This document shows positions 18,775 to 21,918 of a stretch of 21,918 bases of DNA, in pieces. The notes under the pieces were generated by a model. That model was not told the origin of the DNA. It worked only from the letters and a program-made list of their open reading frames with translations, and did no database searches. This stretch comes from Candidatus Faecivivens stercoravium. Lineage in GTDB: Bacteria; Bacillota; Clostridia; Oscillospirales; Ruminococcaceae. Location: positions 1-21,918 of the forward strand of contig DVHA01000183.1 in the NCBI GenBank assembly GCA_018712425.1. Reading direction: 5' to 3'. Both the position numbers and the translations under genes were made by a program. How positions within the stretch are numbered: position 1 is the first letter of the stretch; the number at the start of each line of letters is the position of its first letter.

Positions 18775-18972
18775 GGATTATTTTTTGGGTGCTGCGCACC
18801 CTTTGCTGGCAGGCGCGGCAGCCGTGGTCAACTTCGGAAGTACGGAAGCTGAGCGCCTGGGAAAGGGCTCTGCCCTCTCCACTCCCGCGACCCCTTTAAA
18901 AAGGGGTCGATCCTAAACTTCTGATCGTCGCCCGTCGTTTCGTAACTTTAGCGCCAGCACCGTTTTTTACGT
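18775..18972 (+). repeat. Dispersed structured repeat, copy 3
   Basis: It closely matches copy 1 from the GGATTATTTTTTGGGTGCTG head through CTTCGGAAGTACGG, hairpin A (18860-18880), hairpin B (18888-18909) and CCTAAACTTCTGATC, to a GCGCCAGC tail. In the head stem GCTGCGC pairs with GCGCGGC, keeping pairing through a G.T wobble. Hairpin A has one G-C pair replaced by A-T and one mismatch. It occupies the spacer upstream of cdaA, in antisense to the predicted cdaA transcript. The remaining spacer (18646-18774 and 18973-19067) holds a promoter and nothing else recognised. Confidence 0.85.
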
Positions 18973-19020
18973 TTTGACAAGCCGCTTTTTCCGAAAATTT
19001 GTGGTTTCTACCCTCTTCTT

Positions 19021-19049
19021 ATTGTACCAAGATTTGCCCGCAATTTCAA
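19021..19049 (-). promoter_or_regulatory. Candidate promoter of the cdaA-cdaR operon
   Basis: On the minus strand TTGAAA (19044-19049), a 17-nt spacer and TACAAT (19021-19026). Transcription would start near 19014 and run through repeat copy 3 in antisense, giving cdaA a leader of about 370 nt. No better promoter was seen closer to cdaA. Confidence 0.55.
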
Positions 19050-19067
19050 CCGGTTTGCCCAATTTTT

Positions 19068-20216
19068 TTACCCGCCTGCCGCCGCCTGCCGGACCGCCTC
19101 CAGCAGCCGCCCCACCTGCCCCGGGGTGTTCCCCGCCCCGCAGGAAAACCGGACGGTGCCGGTCTTTTCGGTGCCGAGGAGCCGGTGGATTTTCCCGGCG
19201 CAGTGGTACCCGCCCCGCAGCATAAACCCTCTGGCGCTCAAAACTTCGGCAAATTCCGACGCGTCCTGGTCTTCCGCCGTAAAGCTGACCACCGGGACAT
19301 ATTCCCCCGCCCGGAACCCCCGTCCAGCCACCCGGACGCCGGGGATCCGCCGGAGCCCGTCGGAAAAAGCCTGCGCCAAAGCCGCCTCCCGCCGGTAGAT
19401 GCGGGAAATCCCCCGCCGCTCCACCTCCCGGATGCCGGCCCCGAGGGCGAAGATGCCGGGAAAATTCACCGTCCCCGCCTCATACCGCTCGGGGCCCTCC
19501 TCCGGCATCGCCATATCGAGGGAATAGACGCCGGTGCCGCCCTGGGTGAGGGGGTTAAGCTTTACCCCTTCCCGCAGTGCCATCACCCCGGTCCCCATCG
19601 GCCCGAGCAGCCCCTTGTGCCCGGCGGCGCAGAGGATATCCGCCCCGGTGGAGCCGAGGTCCGCCGGGATCACCCCCGCCGTCTGGGCGGCGTCGAGAAT
19701 GAAAAGCGCCCCATACCGGTGGGCCAGTTCCCCGATCGCCTGGACCGGCAGGATATACCCCGTCACATTGGAGGCGTGGGTGCAGACGACCGCTTTTGTA
19801 TCGGCCGTCCACCGCTGCCGCAGCCCCTGCACCGTCCGCCCGGGTTCCCCCTCATAGACGGGGAAATACCCCACCTGGCATCTCCCCTCCCGCTCCAGCG
19901 CCGCCGCCGGCCGGAGGGAGGCGTTGTGGTCGTACATCGAGACGAGCACCCGCCCGCCCCCTGCCATCGCCCCGCGGATGGCCTGGTTGAGGGCATAGGT
20001 GCAGCCGGGGGTGAAGACGAGGTTTTCCGGTTCCGCCCCGAAAAAGCGGGCGGCCGCCTCCCGCACCCCGTAGAGCTTCCCCGCCGCCCGCATCGCCATC
20101 TGATGCCCGCCGTGGCCGGGGTTGCCGCCGTAGAGGGCCAGCGCCTCCTCCATCGCCCGCAGGACGCCCGGGGGCTTGGGGTAGGAGGTGGCGGCGTTGT
20201 CAAAATAGATCGCCAT
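19068..20216 (-). CDS. Class V aminotransferase, cysteine-desulfurase-like (EF2568-type)
   Basis: A PLP enzyme of 382 residues resembling the am_tr_V_EF2568 subgroup of cysteine desulfurases, which take S or Se from (seleno)cysteine. The start MAIYFDNAATSYPKP is the normal family start, behind GGGAGGGGAG. Seen are His97 (PLP stacking), Asp175 in ILDAAQTAG, the Schiff-base Lys201 in AAGHKGLLGPMGTG, and the candidate persulfide cysteine Cys339 in GGYHCAGKIHRLLGT. It starts 1 nt after the DUF3343 gene, so the two are coupled. The pair suggests sulfur or selenium transfer, perhaps for molybdenum hydroxylases, but selD, yqeB and hydroxylase genes are not in the window. It is not an IscS/NifS with an adjacent IscU. 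Confidence 0.88.
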   Translation of the reverse strand: MAIYFDNAATSYPKPPGVLRAMEEALALYGGNPGHGGHQMAMRAAGKLYGVREAAARFFGAEPENLVFTPGCTYALNQAIRGAMAGGGRVLVSMYDHNASLRPAAALEREGRCQVGYFPVYEGEPGRTVQGLRQRWTADTKAVVCTHASNVTGYILPVQAIGELAHRYGALFILDAAQTAGVIPADLGSTGADILCAAGHKGLLGPMGTGVMALREGVKLNPLTQGGTGVYSLDMAMPEEGPERYEAGTVNFPGIFALGAGIREVERRGISRIYRREAALAQAFSDGLRRIPGVRVAGRGFRAGEYVPVVSFTAEDQDASEFAEVLSARGFMLRGGYHCAGKIHRLLGTEKTGTVRFSCGAGNTPGQVGRLLEAVRQAAAGG

Positions 20217-20217
20217 C

Positions 20218-20454
20218 CTACTCCCCTCCCTGCCTGCCGGCATACGGGTAGCGCCCCAGCACCCGGATCCCGGCGCTCTCCAGGACCCGCCTGGCCTCCT
20301 CCCCATCCCCCTGGACAATCAGCCCGTAGCTGCACCCCCGGGCCGCGTACTGCTCCGGCGTCCGGCGGAGGGAAGAGCGGATCCAGTGCCGGTCGAGCAG
20401 CCGCTGCCCCTTCTGGGCATAGGTCAGGGAATGGACGGTCAAAAGCGTCTGCAT
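20218..20454 (-). CDS. DUF3343 protein, putative Se/S carrier
   Basis: A small protein of 78 residues resembling the DUF3343 (Se/S-carrier-like) family, distantly TusA/YedF-like. It begins MQTLLTVHSLTYAQKGQRLL, has an Arg-rich middle, and one cysteine in ARGCSYGLIV, where the family carries its Cys-Gly/Ser motif before a beta strand. The C-terminal half has the family's helix and final strand (EEARRVLESAGIRVLG). The start is not certain: TTG, GTG and ATG lie in tandem after GGGGG at spacings of 4, 7 and 10. The ATG is used here, and GTG at 20457 is equally possible. The neighbouring desulfurase is the obvious sulfur or selenium donor. Confidence 0.75.
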   Translation of the reverse strand: MQTLLTVHSLTYAQKGQRLLDRHWIRSSLRRTPEQYAARGCSYGLIVQGDGEEARRVLESAGIRVLGRYPYAGRQGGE

Positions 20455-20526
20455 CACCAAAACGCCCCCTTTCGCGTAACTTTCTACTGAAAGGATATGC
20501 GCGGAAAATCACAAATGTGATAAAGA

Positions 20527-20830
20527 AATGATATTCCCTTCGGGAATGATGAATGATATAGCCTTCGGCTATGATATATTGTCCTTCGGACAATATAAAG
20601 GTACGCTTCGCTCATTTAATAAAATAAACCGGGACGTTTTCCATACCGATTTACCTTTGTGCAATTCGGAAACGTCCCGGTTTTCTTTTTTAATCGTCCC
20701 GAAGGGACACCTTCATACCAGCCGGAGGACGGTATATCATCCCCGAAGGGGATATCATTCATCATATGACGCGCAGCGGCATATATCATGCTTTCCCCGC
20801 GGGAAAGCCTTACTCTCCAAGGGAGAGTAA
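20527..20830. repeat. Inverted hairpin-array element with central terminator-like stem
   Basis: The left arm has hairpins at 20533-20547, 20558-20572 and 20576-20596, all with TTC loops. The right arm has hairpins at 20696-20708, 20715-20735, 20739-20753, about 20764-20785, 20790-20808 and 20810-20830, mostly with GAA or other 3-nt loops. The right arm read on the minus strand aligns to the left arm: the spacers (GATGAATGATAT, GATGATATA, AAGGT) are conserved while the stems differ but stay paired. The core at 20614-20694 holds one long hairpin. It fills the 355-nt DUF3343-ispF spacer, is AT-richer than the neighbouring genes, and has no credible gene. Confidence 0.85.
20626..20691. terminator. 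Bidirectional terminator-like hairpin in the core of the hairpin-array element
   Basis: A perfect 14-bp stem (arms 20626-20639 and 20670-20683, AAACCGGGACGTTT and its complement) has a loop of about 30 nt. It is followed by TTTTCTTTTTT on the plus strand and ATTTTATT on the minus strand. It can end the ispD-ispF transcript. Confidence 0.75.
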
Positions 20831-21292
20831 GCAGACCGCCGTCGCGGTTATCCCGTCGCCCTTTCCGGTGATGCCGAGCCCTTCCTCGGTAGTGGCCTTG
20901 ACGCTGACCCGCTCGACCGGGATTTTCATCGCGTCCGCCAGCCGCACCCGCATCTCCCCGATATAGGGGGCGAGTTTCGGACGTTCAGCCGCGACCGTCG
21001 CGTCGAGGTTATGGACCTTCCATCCCTTCTGCCCGACCAGCCGGACGACCGCCTTTAAGAGTTTCACACTGTCCGCCCCTTCAAACGCGGGGTCGGTGTC
21101 GGGGAAATGCTGGCCGATATCGCCCAGCGCCAGCGCCCCCAGGATCGCGTCCATCACCGCGTGGGTGAGGACGTCGGCGTCTGAATGCCCCAGCAGCCCT
21201 TTTTCATAGGGGATCTCCACCCCGCCGAGGATCAGCTTCCGCCCCTCGGCCAGCCGGTGGACGTCATACCCCTGCCCAATCCGGAAATCCAT
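20810..21292 (-). CDS. ispF: 2-C-methyl-D-erythritol 2,4-cyclodiphosphate synthase
   Basis: Cyclises CDP-ME 2-phosphate to MEcPP in the non-mevalonate isoprenoid pathway and works as a trimer. The 160 residues are the usual length. Metal ligands Asp10 and His12 sit in GQGYDVHRL, His44 in GHSDADVLTHAVMDA, and the family's KATTEEGLGITGKGDGI lies near residue 131. The ATG overlaps the ispD stop by one base (TGATG), behind AGGAGG at a spacing of 10. The last codons and stop (LSLGE, TAA) lie in the outermost hairpin of the adjacent palindrome element, so the C-terminus may have been rewritten by it. Confidence 0.96.
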   Translation of the reverse strand: MDFRIGQGYDVHRLAEGRKLILGGVEIPYEKGLLGHSDADVLTHAVMDAILGALALGDIGQHFPDTDPAFEGADSVKLLKAVVRLVGQKGWKVHNLDATVAAERPKLAPYIGEMRVRLADAMKIPVERVSVKATTEEGLGITGKGDGITATAVCLLSLGE

Positions 21293-21918
21293 CAAAACGC
21301 TTCCTCCTCTGTCTCCATCTCCCACTCCGGCTGGAGCGCCAGCATCGCCTCGGCTGCCGGCAGGTCTTCCGGCGTGGTGATCTTGATGTTATCGTAATGC
21401 CCGACGACGGCGGCCACCGGCCAGCCCATCCGCTCGAACAGCTGCCCGTCGTCGGTGAGGTCGGCCCCCGCCTCCTTCGCGGCGGAAAGCGCCTCCCGGT
21501 AGCGGGCGAGGTCGAACACCTGCGGCGTCTGGGTGACAAAGAGCCCCGAACGGTCGGGGGTCGAGATCACCCGCCCCTTTTCGACCACCTTGATCGTGTC
21601 CTTCGCCATCACCCCCAGCACCGCGGCACCAGTCTCTTTTGCCGCCGCCACCGTCTTCCCGATATCCTCCGGCCGGACCAGCGGCCGGGCGCCGTCGTGG
21701 ATGGCAATCCGGTCGCAGAGGGGGTAGAGGTACCGGAGCGCGTTCTCGACCGACTGCTGCCTCGTCTCCCCGCCGGCCGGCACAACCCGCACCTTCGGGA
21801 GATGGCCGACGAGGCCGTCCACCGCGTCCCAGTCTTCCCGGCGGCAGACCACCAGAATCTCCTCCGCCTCCCCTTCCCAGAGGAACGCCTGGACGCTTCT
21901 CACCAGCACCGGCACGCC
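21292..21918 (-). CDS. ispD: 2-C-methyl-D-erythritol 4-phosphate cytidylyltransferase, 5' end cut by window
   Basis: Transfers CMP from CTP to MEP, two steps before IspF. The reading frame is open to the window edge (209 codons). The N-terminal part with the AAGGSGxRM nucleotide-binding loop lies outside, so an internal GTG is not the real start. Seen are PVLVRSVQAFL near the edge, GGETRQQSVENAL (CTP binding), HDGARPLVRPEDI, an AVLGVMAKDTIK strand, FVTQTPQVFDL, and DDGQLFERMGWPVAAVVGHYDNIKITTPEDL. It ends in an acidic tail and overlaps ispF by one base. The two are separate proteins, not the fused IspDF found in some bacteria. Confidence 0.95.
   Translation of the reverse strand, partial: GVPVLVRSVQAFLWEGEAEEILVVCRREDWDAVDGLVGHLPKVRVVPAGGETRQQSVENALRYLYPLCDRIAIHDGARPLVRPEDIGKTVAAAKETGAAVLGVMAKDTIKVVEKGRVISTPDRSGLFVTQTPQVFDLARYREALSAAKEAGADLTDDGQLFERMGWPVAAVVGHYDNIKITTPEDLPAAEAMLALQPEWEMETEEEAF

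Noticed and set aside
20508..20521. CRP/FNR-type binding site
   Set aside because: The arms are in the opposite order to TGTGA-N6-TCACA, and the centre is only two bases.
18999..20531. Long plus-strand open frame opposite the class V aminotransferase
   Set aside because: Pro/Arg/His-rich shadow of the real minus-strand gene.
20528..20830. Plus-strand open frame of 100 codons across the ispF-DUF3343 spacer
   Set aside because: It is read straight through the hairpin array; its codons are the palindromes, it has no good ribosome binding site, and it overlaps the ispF end.
20527..20830. CRISPR array
   Set aside because: The repeated units are hairpins with changing stems and short conserved spacers, not constant repeats with unique spacers, and no cas gene is present.

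Overview
The window reads as chromosomal DNA from a GC-rich Bacillota, most likely a gut-type clostridium of the Oscillospirales/Ruminococcaceae kind. The grounds are the gene order rimP-nusA-ylxR-ylxQ-infB-rbfA-nrnA-truB-ribF, a cdaA-cdaR pair, a DUF3343 protein beside a cysteine-desulfurase-like enzyme, strong AGGAGG-type ribosome binding sites, and AT-rich spacers with sigma-A-like promoters between GC-rich genes. The lineage is an inference. No ribosomal RNA, phage gene, transposase or CRISPR array is visible.

Layout. Positions 1-3217 (+) hold carB, ended by an intrinsic terminator. After a 0.35-kb spacer with a dispersed structured repeat, a promoter at 3572-3600 starts the nusA-infB operon (3697-12535, +), nine genes for ribosome maturation, transcription elongation and termination, translation initiation, nanoRNA turnover, tRNA pseudouridylation and flavin cofactor synthesis. 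It closes with a bidirectional terminator. From there to the window end everything is on the minus strand: a truncated von Willebrand A gene with an unusual leader, two serine tRNAs, an alpha/beta hydrolase, a HAD phosphatase, cdaR and cdaA (c-di-AMP synthesis and its regulator), a class V aminotransferase with a DUF3343 Se/S-carrier-like protein, and ispF with the 5'-truncated ispD.

The ordinary genes are housekeeping. The less explained material is between them: (i) a three-copy dispersed repeat of about 145-200 nt with two hairpins that show compensatory changes; (ii) an element at about 20527-20830 made of two inverted arrays of short-loop hairpins around a terminator-like central hairpin, reaching into the ispF stop codon; (iii) a multi-branched palindromic element at about 12607-12806 that replaces the 3' part of the von Willebrand A gene; (iv) a promoter-plus-terminator unit upstream of that gene that could make a short RNA; and (v) a hairpin-dense infB-rbfA spacer bounded by near-identical 29-nt direct repeats. 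No autonomous new protein system is visible. The best candidates for something undescribed are these structured noncoding elements.
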